This document shows, piece after piece, positions 1 through 9,712 of a stretch of 64,000 nucleotides of DNA. Origin of the DNA: Clostridiales bacterium CCNA10 (GTDB lineage Bacteria > Bacillota > Clostridia > Oscillospirales > Oscillospiraceae); assembly GCA_003573975.1 (NCBI GenBank), contig AP018533.1, positions 806,001 to 870,000 on the forward strand, given 5' to 3'. The translations under genes were made by a program, and so were the position numbers. Each line of letters opens with the position of its first letter. Position 1 is the first letter of the stretch. Below the pieces are notes generated by a model. The model was not told the DNA's origin. It was given only the letters and a program-made list of their open reading frames with translations, and did no database searches.

Positions 1-356
1 TGGGGGTACTGTTCATGGAAGGCTTTGATCATCTGGGGCAGGCGGCCGCTGGAGATGCTGGAGAAGGCCCCTACCCGGATGGAGCCGGAGCTGAGTCCGT
101 GGAGCTCTGAGATGGCGTAGTTGAGATCCTCGTAGTCCTTGCAGATGGCCTGTAGCTTGGGGAGAATGGTGAGGCCCTCGGAGCTGATCTCGATCCCGGA
201 GCGGTTTCGGGTCAGCAGCGTGACCCCCCAGGAGTCCTCCAGATCGGCAATCATCCGGCTGATGGCGGACTGGGTGTAGCCAAGCTGAGAGGCGGCGTGG
301 GTGATGCTTCCGGTCTCAATGGTTTTGAGATAGGCGATGTATTTTCGGATGCTCAT
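1..356 (-). CDS. LysR-family transcriptional regulator, N-terminal part (cut by window edge)
   Basis: The frame opens at an ATG (354-356, minus) and runs off the left edge, so only about 118 N-terminal residues are visible. They contain the LysR winged helix-turn-helix at residues about 16-40 (SITHAASQLGYTQSAISRM followed by a conserved Leu/Glu). The effector-binding domain is missing, so the ligand cannot be judged. The gene is divergent from argCJBD with a 240-base shared region. That arrangement is typical of a LysR regulator acting on itself and its neighbour, but control of the arginine operon is inference. Confidence 0.9.
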   Translation of the reverse strand, partial: MSIRKYIAYLKTIETGSITHAASQLGYTQSAISRMIADLEDSWGVTLLTRNRSGIEISSEGLTILPKLQAICKDYEDLNYAISELHGLSSGSIRVGAFSSISSGRLPQMIKAFHEQYP

Positions 357-401
357 AGTGATAACAAATCTCCTTGTGTGATAGGATGGACAGGAACAGA
401 A

Positions 402-413
402 CATTCCGGAATG
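402..413. promoter_or_regulatory. 12-bp perfect palindrome, candidate regulator site
   Basis: CATTCCGGAATG is a perfect palindrome in the LysR/argC divergent region. The half-site is echoed nearby as GGAATGGAAT at 409-418 and again at 541-550. It could be the LysR operator. I cannot tell which protein binds it. Confidence 0.35.
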
Positions 414-439
414 GAATGAGAAGCAGAAAAAAGAATTTC

Positions 440-468
440 TTGTACAATCTGCCTATTGATTATATAAT
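440..468 (+). promoter_or_regulatory. Promoter of the arginine operon
   Basis: TTGTAC (440-445), a 17-base spacer and TATAAT (463-468) form a near-consensus vegetative promoter reading toward argC. Transcription would start near 475, leaving a leader of about 120 bases. The AT-rich leader could hold ArgR boxes, but I see no convincing pair. Confidence 0.75.
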
Positions 469-596
469 ATGACTCAAGAAAATTCAACAGAATCCATACC
501 GGATATTCAAAAAAGTTTTAGAATTCCGATGTAGATTGCTGGAATGGAATCTCGCGCAAGTAGTATAGGCCAATAACAAAAAGGAGGAATCGTGTC

Positions 597-1670
597 ATGA
601 TCCGTTTTTCCATCTGTGGTGCCGCCAGCTATGCCTGTGGTGAACTGCTCCGCCTTATGGTGAACCATCCCGAGACCCAGGTCGCCCACCTGGCCGACAG
701 CTTCGCCGCCGGCCGCAGGATTCAGGATGAGCATCCCGCGCTGATGGGCTTCTACGATCAGGAGATCCTGCCCCTCAACGACGAGACCATCGCCCAGATC
801 GTAGAGGACAGCGACGTGGTCTTTACCGCTGTGGACGCTGGTACCGTGTGCGGCATTGCGGAGAAGGTCCTGGCCGGCGGAAAGAAGTTCATCGACTTTG
901 GCGCGGATATCCGCTTCCGTGACGCGAAGGTGTGGGAGAAGTGGTACCATCTGGATCACCCCAACTATGAGATGACCAAGGAGGCTGTCTACTGCATCCC
1001 CGAGATCCAGCGCGATCTGGCCAAGGGCAAGAGCCTGATCTCCAACCCCGGCTGCTATCCCACCGCCACCACTCTGGGCCTGTACCCCGCCCTGAAGGAG
1101 GGGCTGGTGGTGGAGAACACCATCGTCGTGGACGCCAAGAGCGGCTACACCGGCGCCGGCCGCCGTCCCGCCCCCAACAAGCTCCTGGCTGAGGCCAGCA
1201 ACAGCTTCTGCGCCTATGCTCTGGGCGGCAGCCACCGCCACACCCCCGAGATCGAGCAGAACATCGCCTACCTCACCGGCAAGGATCTGATGAAGTCCGA
1301 GACCTGGCAGTTCATCAACTTCCAGCCCCACCTGACTCCCCAGATCCGCGGTATTGAGGTCACCATCTATGCCACCCTGAACAAGGACGTCACCAACGAC
1401 GAGCTGTACGAGATCTATCAGCGCTACTACAAGGACGAGTACTTTGTCCGCGTGTTCCCCGCCAGCAAGCCCGTCCAGACCAAGTGGACCGCCGGCACCA
1501 ACCTGTGCTGCATGACGCCCACCTACGACGCCCGCACCAAGCGCCTGCTGGTCAGTTCTGTCATCGACAACATCGGTAAGGGCGCCGCCGGTCAGGCCAT
1601 CCAGAACCTGAACATCATCTTCGGCCTGGATGAGACCACCGGCCTGAAGATCGCCCCCATGTATCCCTGA
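597..1670 (+). CDS. argC: N-acetyl-gamma-glutamyl-phosphate reductase
   Basis: This is the third enzyme of arginine synthesis. It reduces N-acetylglutamyl phosphate to the semialdehyde with NADPH in the cytoplasm. The protein has 357 residues, close to the family norm. The NADP-binding loop lies near residues 8-20 and the catalytic cysteine is Cys153 in the motif NPGCYPTAT. The start is preceded by AAAGGAGG. It is the first gene of argC-J-B-D, all on one strand with short gaps (73, 15 and 45 bases), so it is almost surely transcribed with them from the promoter at 440-468. Confidence 0.97.
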   Translation: MIRFSICGAASYACGELLRLMVNHPETQVAHLADSFAAGRRIQDEHPALMGFYDQEILPLNDETIAQIVEDSDVVFTAVDAGTVCGIAEKVLAGGKKFIDFGADIRFRDAKVWEKWYHLDHPNYEMTKEAVYCIPEIQRDLAKGKSLISNPGCYPTATTLGLYPALKEGLVVENTIVVDAKSGYTGAGRRPAPNKLLAEASNSFCAYALGGSHRHTPEIEQNIAYLTGKDLMKSETWQFINFQPHLTPQIRGIEVTIYATLNKDVTNDELYEIYQRYYKDEYFVRVFPASKPVQTKWTAGTNLCCMTPTYDARTKRLLVSSVIDNIGKGAAGQAIQNLNIIFGLDETTGLKIAPMYP

Positions 1671-1743
1671 TCCCTCCGGGAGGATTTCAGTCACCCTGTG
1701 AGAACTGCCCGTCCGGTCTGGACGGAAGAAAGGAAGGACATTT

Positions 1744-2967
1744 ATGGCATATAAACTGATCGAGGGCGGCGGCGTTACCACACCCCAGGGCTTTCTGGCA
1801 GGAGCCTGCTATGTGGGCGTAAAGAGCCGGAAGAGTGAGAAGCCTGACGTGGCCATCATTTATTCTGAGCAGCCCGCTTCCTGCGCGGCCATGTTCACCA
1901 CCAATAAATTCTGCGCCGCTCCGGTCATTCTGGACCGTGAGATCCTGAAGAAGGGTAAGGCCCGCGCCGTGGTCATCAACAGCGGCAACGCCAACGCCGC
2001 CACTGGCACCCAGGGTATCGAGGATGCCAAGCGGGTGGAGACCGAGGCGGAGAAGCTGCTGAACCTGGGCGAGGACGAGGTCTTTGTCTGCTCCACCGGC
2101 GTTATCGGCCAGAAGCTCCCTGTGGAGAAGGTCCTGGACGGCGTGCGCCGCATCGTCCCTGAGCTGAGCAAGGACAAGGGCACGGACGCCGCGTGGGCCA
2201 TCATGACCACTGACACGGTCCGCAAGGAAGTGGCCTATGAGATGGAGCTGTCCGGCGGCACTGTCCGCATCGGCGCCATGGCCAAGGGCTCCGGTATGAT
2301 CCATCCCAACATGGCCACCATGCTGGCTTACATCACCACCGACGCCAAGGTGGATGCCTCTGTGCTCCAGGGGATGCTGAAGAAGAGCACCGACAAGAGC
2401 TTCAACATGATGACCGTGGACGGCGATACCAGCACCAACGACTCCCTGTTCCTGCTGGCCAACGGCGCTTCCGGCGTGGCCATCGAGACGGAGGAGGACA
2501 AGGCCGCCTTTGCCGAGCTGCTGGACAGCATCTGCATGGACATGGCCCTGCGCATCGCCTCTGACGGCGAGGGCGCCACCCACCTGATGGTGGTGGAGGC
2601 CTATGGCCTGCCCACCGAGAAGGACGCCAAGCTGGTGGCCCGCTCCATCGCCGGGTCCACCCTGTTCAAGGCCGCCCTGTTCGGCAAGGACGCCAACTGG
2701 GGCCGCATCATGGCCGCCGCCGGCTACTCCGGAGCCGACGTGGATCCCACCAAGGCCGACTGCATCCTGAAGAGCGCCGCCGGCGAGGTGGTGGTGATGG
2801 AAAACGGCTTCGGCACTGATTTCAGTGAGGAGCTGGCCAAGAAGGTGCTCACCGAGCACGACGTGACGGTCATCGTGAACTTCCACAGCGGCGACGGCGA
2901 GGCCAAGGCGTTTGGCTGCGACCTGACCTATGACTATGTGAAGATCAACGGCGACTACCGTTCTTAA
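1744..2967 (+). CDS. argJ: Glutamate N-acetyltransferase (ornithine acetyltransferase)
   Basis: It moves the acetyl group from N-acetylornithine back to glutamate, which makes arginine synthesis cyclic; many homologues also acetylate glutamate from acetyl-CoA. The 407-residue protein carries the self-cleavage site KGSGMIHPNMATML. Thr192 is the expected nucleophile, exposed when the precursor splits into alpha and beta chains. No separate argA is seen here, which fits a bifunctional ArgJ, although bifunctionality cannot be proved from sequence. It is the second gene of the operon, with AGGAAGG upstream of the ATG. Confidence 0.97.
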   Translation: MAYKLIEGGGVTTPQGFLAGACYVGVKSRKSEKPDVAIIYSEQPASCAAMFTTNKFCAAPVILDREILKKGKARAVVINSGNANAATGTQGIEDAKRVETEAEKLLNLGEDEVFVCSTGVIGQKLPVEKVLDGVRRIVPELSKDKGTDAAWAIMTTDTVRKEVAYEMELSGGTVRIGAMAKGSGMIHPNMATMLAYITTDAKVDASVLQGMLKKSTDKSFNMMTVDGDTSTNDSLFLLANGASGVAIETEEDKAAFAELLDSICMDMALRIASDGEGATHLMVVEAYGLPTEKDAKLVARSIAGSTLFKAALFGKDANWGRIMAAAGYSGADVDPTKADCILKSAAGEVVVMENGFGTDFSEELAKKVLTEHDVTVIVNFHSGDGEAKAFGCDLTYDYVKINGDYRS

Positions 2968-2982
2968 AAAGGAGGGCGCGCT

Positions 2983-3861
2983 GTGAACGACGTAGCGAAT
3001 AAGGTCGCCACGCTGATGGAGGCCATGCCCTATTTGAAGAAATATGCCGGCAAGGTGATCGTGATCAAGTACGGCGGAAACGCCATGATCAACGAGGAGC
3101 TGAAGGCCGCCGTCCTCCAGGACGTGGTCATGCTTAAGCTGCTGGGCATGAAGCCGGTCCTCAGCCACGGCGGCGGACCGGGCATCAACAAGATGCTGGA
3201 GAAGCTGGAGATTCCTGTGCAGTTCATCAACGGCCTGCGCTACACCTCCGAGGATATCATGCGGGTGGTGGAGGCGGTGCTCATCGGCCAGGTGAACAGT
3301 GAGCTGGTGGGCCGCATCAACGCCATCGGCGGCGAGGCGGTTGGTCTGTCCGGCATCAGCGCCAACATCTACAAGTGCGTACAGCGCAGCGAGGAGCTGG
3401 GCTTCGTGGGCGATGTGGTGGAAGTGAACGCCGCACCCGTCCAGGCCATGCTGGACGCCGGGTACATCCCCGTGGTGGCCCCCGTGGGTACCGACGGGAA
3501 GGGCAGCAGCTTCAACATCAACGGCGACACCGCAGCCGGTAAGCTGGCCAGCGCCCTGGGAGCGGAGAAGCTGATGCTTCTCACCGACATCGAGGGCCTG
3601 TGTAACGACATCAAGCTGCGGGATGTGATCAGCTATTTGAACATCGCCGACGTGCAGGGCCTGAAGGATCAGGGCACCATCGCCGGCGGCATGATCCCCA
3701 AGGTGGACTGCTGTGTGCAGGCCATTGAGGAGGGCGTCACCAACGTCCATATCATCGACGGCAGAAAGCCCCACAGCATCCTCTATGAGGCCTTCACCGA
3801 TGAGGGCATTGGGACCACTGTGGGCCGGGACGCACCCAGCGTGGGCATTAAGTGGAAGTAA
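2983..3861 (+). CDS. argB: Acetylglutamate kinase
   Basis: It phosphorylates N-acetylglutamate, the committed step in the cyclic pathway. It has 292 residues and a GTG start 15 bases after argJ behind AAGGAGGG. The amino-acid-kinase motifs are visible: KYGGNAM near residue 29, the SHGGGPGIN loop, and the C-terminal nucleotide-binding region. The N-terminal helix ahead of the kinase core (residues about 4-22) is the feature that makes some homologues hexameric and arginine-inhibited. Feedback inhibition by arginine is therefore likely, by family knowledge. Confidence 0.97.
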   Translation: MNDVANKVATLMEAMPYLKKYAGKVIVIKYGGNAMINEELKAAVLQDVVMLKLLGMKPVLSHGGGPGINKMLEKLEIPVQFINGLRYTSEDIMRVVEAVLIGQVNSELVGRINAIGGEAVGLSGISANIYKCVQRSEELGFVGDVVEVNAAPVQAMLDAGYIPVVAPVGTDGKGSSFNINGDTAAGKLASALGAEKLMLLTDIEGLCNDIKLRDVISYLNIADVQGLKDQGTIAGGMIPKVDCCVQAIEEGVTNVHIIDGRKPHSILYEAFTDEGIGTTVGRDAPSVGIKWK

Positions 3862-3906
3862 GCCTGAGAGGGCATCAACGAACTAAAATATGAGGAGGAA
3901 ATCCCT

Positions 3907-5127
<1,221 letters not shown>

Positions 5128-5251
5128 CTGCCGCGCCCCTGAACTGTGACACGTTTTCAGTGCGTTCCCGCGTCCCAGGGCGTGCTCCCACGCCCCGGGC
5201 GCCGGGGACCGCGCTGACTGTGTGTAGCGTGTAAAAGGAGAGAGAGGAGGA

Positions 5252-5356
5252 ATGGACCTCACAGAGGTCAAGGTAAAAACCGGGAATCCAACGCTGAATC
5301 AGAAACGCAATTATTGCAAAGTAATGAAAGAAAGGTTGGTAAAAATCCATGAGTGA
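5252..5356 (+). CDS. Small leader ORF overlapping the start of the antiporter gene
   Basis: An ATG at 5252 sits directly behind a strong AGAGGAGG ribosome site and opens a 34-codon frame (MDLTEVKVKTGNPTLNQK, then a Lys/Arg-rich tail). Its TGA at 5354-5356 lies 8 bases inside the downstream gene, whose ATG is at 5349. The downstream gene has only a weak ribosome site of its own, so translational coupling is plausible. The peptide has no recognisable domain and no run of a single amino acid as in classical attenuators. It may be a real micro-protein, a coupling leader, or chance. Confidence 0.5.
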   Translation: MDLTEVKVKTGNPTLNQKRNYCKVMKERLVKIHE

Positions 5357-6839
5357 GGCGAATAAATCCAATAGAGAACCCAGAATGCCGAAGGTATGGG
5401 AGTCCTGCATTACCCTGGCAGCACTGATTGGGATACTGTCCATCGGTATCGTGATTTATGGAACGGACGTCCATGTTCCTATGTTTGTGGGCGTCTGTGT
5501 GGCGGCCCTGATGGCCCTGTATCTGGGCCACAAGTGGGAGAGCATTGAGAAGATGATGATGGACGGCATCTATAAGGCCCTTCAGTCCATCTGCATCCTG
5601 ATCATCGTGGGCGTCCTGATCGGCGTGTGGATCAATGCCGGTGTCGTTCCCACCATGATCTACTACGGACTGAAGATCATGCATCCCGCCATCTTCTTCA
5701 TCGCCGCCGTTCTGATTTGTTCCATCACCTCTCTGGCCACCGGTACCTCCTGGGGCACCATGGGCACCATGGGCGTGGCCCTGATGGGCATCGGCTTTGG
5801 CCTTGGCATGAACCCGGCTATGACCGCCGGCGCCATCCTGTCCGGCGCGTACTTCGGCGATAAGATGTCTCCCCTGTCCGACACCACCAACCTGGCCCCC
5901 GCTATGGCTGGTACCGACGTCATTACACACGTCAAGGCGATGATGATTCCCACCATTGTTACTTATGCGATCACCCTGGTCGTGTTCGGCGTGTTTGGCG
6001 CCATGCAGTATCATGGCGGCGAGTCCGATATGAGCCGCGTGATTGAGTTTGCCGCCGCGCTGAACGCCGCGGAGGGCGGTGTGTTCAACATCAACCCCAT
6101 CCTGCTTCTGCCCCCTGTCATCGTCATCGTAGCGGTGGCCATGAAGATGCCCGCTATCCCCGGCATCACCCTGGGTATTTTCTCTGGCGCCATTCTGGGC
6201 TTGATCTTCCAGTCCAATGCCTGTAACCTGGGCACTCTGTTTGACTACGGCATGAATGGTTACTACTTCAGCGATGAAGTTTCCGCTATGCTGGAGACCA
6301 CTCTGTCCGCTGATACGCACTACACCATGACCCGGCTGCTGGAGAGCGGCGGTATCCTCGGCATGATGAACTCCGTGGCCATGACCATCATCGCGATGAT
6401 GTTCGGCGGCATCATGGAGGGCACTCACCAGCTGGAGGTCGTTGTCGACAAGATCAAGAAGCTGGCCAAGGGTCCTGCCGGCCTGGTCACCCTCACCGAG
6501 ATTACCTGCGTCATCTCCAACATGACCATGCCCGAGCAGTACATCTCCATCGTGGTCCCCGGTCGTATGTATGCCGAGGAGTACCGCAAGATGGGCCTGC
6601 ATCCCAGTGTCCTGTCCTCCGCCCTTGAGGGCGCCGGCACCGTGACCTCTGCTCTGGTTCCCTGGAATACCTGCGGTGTGTTCATCTCCGACACCTTAGG
6701 TGTTGGTGTGGCCCAGTACGGCATCTACGCCATCTTCAACTGGCTGATGCCCGTCGTCAACGCTACGTGCGCTTACATCGGCATCACCCTGAAGGACCTG
6801 GACAACAAGCCCTATAAGAAGCAGGCTGCCGCCAAGTAA
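5349..6839 (+). CDS. NhaC-family antiporter
   Basis: This 496-residue integral membrane protein has about 12 hydrophobic segments. It includes the family's GTSWGTMGTMG stretch and the GDKMSPLSDTTNLAPAMAG block (residues about 175-193). NhaC members exchange Na+ for protons, and some exchange organic or amino acids. The gene follows argD by 221 bases and precedes an ornithine-racemase-like gene. Exchange of a basic amino acid is therefore an attractive but unproven alternative to plain Na+/H+ antiport. A strong terminator follows at 6901-6939. Confidence 0.9.
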   Translation: MSEANKSNREPRMPKVWESCITLAALIGILSIGIVIYGTDVHVPMFVGVCVAALMALYLGHKWESIEKMMMDGIYKALQSICILIIVGVLIGVWINAGVVPTMIYYGLKIMHPAIFFIAAVLICSITSLATGTSWGTMGTMGVALMGIGFGLGMNPAMTAGAILSGAYFGDKMSPLSDTTNLAPAMAGTDVITHVKAMMIPTIVTYAITLVVFGVFGAMQYHGGESDMSRVIEFAAALNAAEGGVFNINPILLLPPVIVIVAVAMKMPAIPGITLGIFSGAILGLIFQSNACNLGTLFDYGMNGYYFSDEVSAMLETTLSADTHYTMTRLLESGGILGMMNSVAMTIIAMMFGGIMEGTHQLEVVVDKIKKLAKGPAGLVTLTEITCVISNMTMPEQYISIVVPGRMYAEEYRKMGLHPSVLSSALEGAGTVTSALVPWNTCGVFISDTLGVGVAQYGIYAIFNWLMPVVNATCAYIGITLKDLDNKPYKKQAAAK

Positions 6840-6900
6840 GGAAACGGTCTGACTTTCTTCAACGCCGTGCCCCACGCGCGGACACGGTCTCAAACCAGGA

Positions 6901-6939
6901 AAAAAGCTGGCAGCGCTCCTGTGGCGCTGCCAGCTTTTT
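6901..6939 (+). terminator. Strong intrinsic terminator after the antiporter gene
   Basis: A perfect 16-bp stem (AAAAAGCTGGCAGCGC with its complement) around a 7-base loop ends in TTTTT. It lies only 20 bases before the ATG of the next gene. That gene must be served by read-through or by a promoter I cannot place. Confidence 0.85.
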
Positions 6940-6958
6940 GAATGAGAAAGGGAAAACT

Positions 6959-8062
6959 ATGGAATACAAGGAACCGCATTACCCCCAGATCGAGGTCGAT
7001 CTGGACAAGCTGGAGGACAACCTCCGGGCGCTGAAAAGCCGGATGGATGCCAGCGGGATCCAACTGGCCGGCGTGGTCAAGGGCTTCAACGGCCTGCCCT
7101 GGGCGGCCCGGATCTATGAGAAGGCAGGGTACTCCAGCATCGCCTCCTCCCGTCTGGAGCAGCTGCACCACCTGAGAATGAACGGCATCGCCGTCCCCCT
7201 GATGCTGATCCGGATCCCCATGCTGTCCGAGGTGGAGGAGACGGCCCGCTGGACGGACATCAGCCTCCACAGCGAGCCGGCGGTCCTCCGGGCCATGGAG
7301 CAGGCGGTGAAGGCCGCCGCAGGCAAGCGCCGCCACAAGGTGATCCTCATGGTGGATCTGGGCGACCTGCGGGAGGGCTTCTGGGACCAGGATGAACTGG
7401 TGCAGACCGCCCTGGAGGTGGAGCGTGAGATGCCCCACCTGGAGCTGGCCGGAGTGGGTACCAACCTGGGGTGCTATGGCACGGTCCAGGCAACTCCGGA
7501 GAAAATGAACCAGCTGGTGGCTGCCGCTGAGCGGGTGGAGGCCGCCATCGGCCGCAAGCTGGACATCATCTCCGGCGGCGCGTCCTCCTCCATTCATATG
7601 GTGCTGGACGGCACGATGCCTCCGCGGATCAACCATCTGCGCGTCGGGGAGGGGATCCTCTTTGGACGGATCTGGGGCTGTGACATGGACTTCATGCACA
7701 AGCACATTTTTACGCTGCGGGCGGAGGTGATTGAGAGTAAGGTAAAGCCGTCCTATCCGGTGGGCGAGCTGTCGGTGGACGCCTTTGGACGCACCCGTAC
7801 CTATGTGGATCGGGGCCGCCGCCGCCGGGCGCTCCTGGCCATGGGCCGGGTGGACTACGGCGAGTGCGAGGACCTGATCCCCCGGGAGCCGGGGGTGAAG
7901 ATCCTGGGTGCTTCCTCCGACCACACCATTGTGGACGTGCAGAACACGGCCCACCCCGTCCGGGTGGGGGATATCCTGGAATTTGACTTGTGCTATGCCA
8001 CTATGGTATACTTGACCAGCAGCAGAAGCGTCTCTGTTACGTTTAAAACGGAACGCGGCTAA
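6959..8062 (+). CDS. orr: Ornithine racemase-like PLP enzyme (alanine racemase N-terminal fold)
   Basis: The 367-residue protein has a PLP-binding barrel, with the cofactor lysine at Lys41 in GVVKGFNG. It shows blocks I recognise from the Clostridium sticklandii ornithine racemase group: LMLIRIPMLSEVEE, ILMVDLGDLREGF, GVGTNLGCYG, ISGGASSSI and NHLRVGEG. These would interconvert L- and D-ornithine. A TTG 21 bases upstream is in frame but sits inside the terminator tail; the ATG behind AAAGGGA is the better start. The arginine-pathway neighbourhood supports ornithine as substrate. The D-ornithine aminomutase genes are not present here. Confidence 0.8.
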   Translation: MEYKEPHYPQIEVDLDKLEDNLRALKSRMDASGIQLAGVVKGFNGLPWAARIYEKAGYSSIASSRLEQLHHLRMNGIAVPLMLIRIPMLSEVEETARWTDISLHSEPAVLRAMEQAVKAAAGKRRHKVILMVDLGDLREGFWDQDELVQTALEVEREMPHLELAGVGTNLGCYGTVQATPEKMNQLVAAAERVEAAIGRKLDIISGGASSSIHMVLDGTMPPRINHLRVGEGILFGRIWGCDMDFMHKHIFTLRAEVIESKVKPSYPVGELSVDAFGRTRTYVDRGRRRRALLAMGRVDYGECEDLIPREPGVKILGASSDHTIVDVQNTAHPVRVGDILEFDLCYATMVYLTSSRSVSVTFKTERG

Positions 8063-8070
8063 AAACAAGA

Positions 8071-8101
8071 CCGGGCGGCGCGACAGCGCCGCCCGGCTTT
8101 T
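8071..8101 (+). terminator. Intrinsic terminator after orr
   Basis: An 11-bp GC stem (CCGGGCGGCGC) with a GACA loop is followed by CTTTT. It ends the orr transcript just ahead of the GreA-like gene. Confidence 0.8.
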
Positions 8102-8119
8102 GAGAGGAAGTCAAAGACC

Positions 8120-8623
8120 ATGCACAACGAATTGACGGAACAGGACCTGCGGATGATGCGGGAGGAGTTGGACCACCGCAGGGTCATCCTGCGGCCCCAG
8201 CTGCTGGAGGCGGTGAAGGAGGCCCGGGCCTTCGGGGACCTGAGTGAAAATTTTGAGTACAAGGCCGCCAAGCAGGAGAAGAACCGCAACGAGAGCCGCA
8301 TCCGATTTCTGGAGAACATGATCAAGACCGCCGTGGTCATTTCAGACCACTCCGGAGCGGACCAGGTGGGGCTCTATGACCGGGTGACGGTGTACATGGA
8401 GGACGATGACGAGACGGAGGTCTATCAGATCGTCACTACCATGCGGCAGGATGTGCTCAAGGGACTCATCAGCAAGGAGTCGCCGGTGGGGCGGCGGCTG
8501 CTGGGCCGGCGGGTGGGCGACCGGGTCCACATCCAGGTCAATGAGAGCTATGGCTATGACGTGGTCATCCGGGCCATTGAGAAGGGGACGGATGACGGTG
8601 AGATCCCACTGAATAAATACTGA
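8120..8623 (+). CDS. greA: GreA/GreB-family transcription elongation factor
   Basis: The 167-residue protein has the two Gre domains. An N-terminal coiled coil (about 1-78) carries the acidic tip motif FGDLSENFEYKAAKQEKNRNE, whose Asp/Glu residues reach the RNA-polymerase active site. A C-terminal FKBP-like domain (about 85-160) contains SPVGRRLLGRRVGD. Such factors promote cleavage of backtracked transcripts. The start is preceded by GAGAGGAAG. The gene is flanked by terminators on both sides, so it is monocistronic. It may be a second Gre paralogue rather than the main greA, which cannot be decided here. Confidence 0.9.
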   Translation: MHNELTEQDLRMMREELDHRRVILRPQLLEAVKEARAFGDLSENFEYKAAKQEKNRNESRIRFLENMIKTAVVISDHSGADQVGLYDRVTVYMEDDDETEVYQIVTTMRQDVLKGLISKESPVGRRLLGRRVGDRVHIQVNESYGYDVVIRAIEKGTDDGEIPLNKY

Positions 8624-8636
8624 GCAGAAAAGAGAA

Positions 8637-8700
8637 GCTCCTCCTGGAGCGGCAGATCCGAATGTACTGCCGCTCCAGGAGGAGCATTTTGCGTTTTTTA
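8637..8700. terminator. Large convergent terminator between greA-like and phage-type genes
   Basis: A 19-bp perfect stem (GCTCCTCCTGGAGCGGCAG and complement) with an 11-base loop is followed by ATTTTGCGTTTTTT on the plus strand. T-rich sequence also follows on the minus strand. It probably ends both the Gre gene and the convergent cassette. Confidence 0.8.
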
Positions 8701-8705
8701 TGCGC

Positions 8706-9482
8706 TTATTCTTCCTGCGTACTTCCACCCCACAGCCGGTAGAGCACGGTGACCAGCTGGTTGCGGGTCACCGGGGCCTCCCAGCGGGGCGCTCCGTGCT
8801 CATCGCCGGCAATGAGTCCCTGCTCCAGGGCCCAGGCCCGGGCCTCCGCGCCCCAGGCGGGGTCGGGCTCCCGGCGGCCCAGCTGCTCCAGATACTCCCC
8901 GGCCAGGCGCTGAAATTCCTCCTGTGTCATGTCGTCCTCCTCCTTTTGGAACGGTCTGGCGTCCACCCACCAGTAATATTTTACCTGACTGCGGAAAAGG
9001 ACCGGATCTCCGTTCATCCGCTCATATTGGGTGGAGGCCGGGTCGCAGATCCGGACTAGGCCGTCCTCCCACCAGACCACCACGAAGTGGCCGGAGCGGG
9101 TCCACAGTCCCCGGCCCATCAGAGCAATGAGGTAATAGCCCTGCCGCAGCAGGACGGCGGCCTTCCTGTGATTCTCATGGTCCGGCTTTCCGTAGGTGTT
9201 GACCCAGCTCAGCTGGCCGCAGGGGATGCCAAATTCGGCGAACTGGGGGACGAAGTAGCTGTAATAGGTCCCCTGGTTCAGGGCCTTGTACCCGTGCTCC
9301 ACCGACCAGGCGCAGGCGTCCACCGGAGTGAAGGTCTTTCCTGTGAGTGTCTCAATGAGCATGGCCGCCGCCGTGGGCCCGCAGCCGGAACCGCCGATGG
9401 TGGCGCGCTCCCCGGGGACCCGGTAGGGGAGCGCGGCCCAGCGGGGGTCGGTCTGGAGATAGGCGATCGGGCGGCGGTTCAT
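8706..9482 (-). CDS. C39-type cysteine peptidase endolysin with C-terminal SLH-like segment
   Basis: The 258-residue protein has a papain-like C39_2 domain at residues about 5-170. The catalytic triad is visible as Cys34 (GGSGCGPTAAAM), His132 (SGHFVVVWW) and Asp147 (CDPAST). The C-terminus (about 190-255) resembles a degenerate S-layer-homology repeat (PVTRNQLVTVLYRLWG), which could hold the protein on the wall. No signal peptide is present, as expected for an endolysin released by a holin. Its ATG overlaps the stop of the upstream holin-like gene by 4 bases. It is the last gene of a five-gene minus-strand cassette. Confidence 0.75.
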   Translation of the reverse strand: MNRRPIAYLQTDPRWAALPYRVPGERATIGGSGCGPTAAAMLIETLTGKTFTPVDACAWSVEHGYKALNQGTYYSYFVPQFAEFGIPCGQLSWVNTYGKPDHENHRKAAVLLRQGYYLIALMGRGLWTRSGHFVVVWWEDGLVRICDPASTQYERMNGDPVLFRSQVKYYWWVDARPFQKEEDDMTQEEFQRLAGEYLEQLGRREPDPAWGAEARAWALEQGLIAGDEHGAPRWEAPVTRNQLVTVLYRLWGGSTQEE

Positions 9483-9673
9483 GGCTTCTCTCCGCTCCGA
9501 CGCTGGTTCTGCGTCCCGAAATAAAAGGAGATCACCATGAGAAACACCGTGAGAAAATCACCGCCGGACACCGTCCCGCGGAGGGCCAGACAGACGAATA
9601 CCGCCGTCAGCGCCAGCGTCACCAGGCTTTTCACCGCCAGAAGGGCGGCCAGCCGTCCATAGAGCTGTTCCAT
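9479..9673 (-). CDS. Small holin-like membrane protein
   Basis: The 64-residue protein has two hydrophobic segments (about 8-31 and 36-52) separated by a short polar turn and ends in a charged tail (QNQRRSGEKP). That is the usual layout of a phage holin. The ATG at 9673 has GGAGG at 7-base spacing; an ATG two codons upstream is too close to the same site. Translational overlap with the endolysin gene supports a lysis role. Sequence alone does not identify a holin family. Confidence 0.6.
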   Translation of the reverse strand: MEQLYGRLAALLAVKSLVTLALTAVFVCLALRGTVSGGDFLTVFLMVISFYFGTQNQRRSGEKP

Positions 9674-9712
9674 ATCCATTCCTCCTGTCTCTGGTTTTCC
9701 ATGTGGGAGCGC

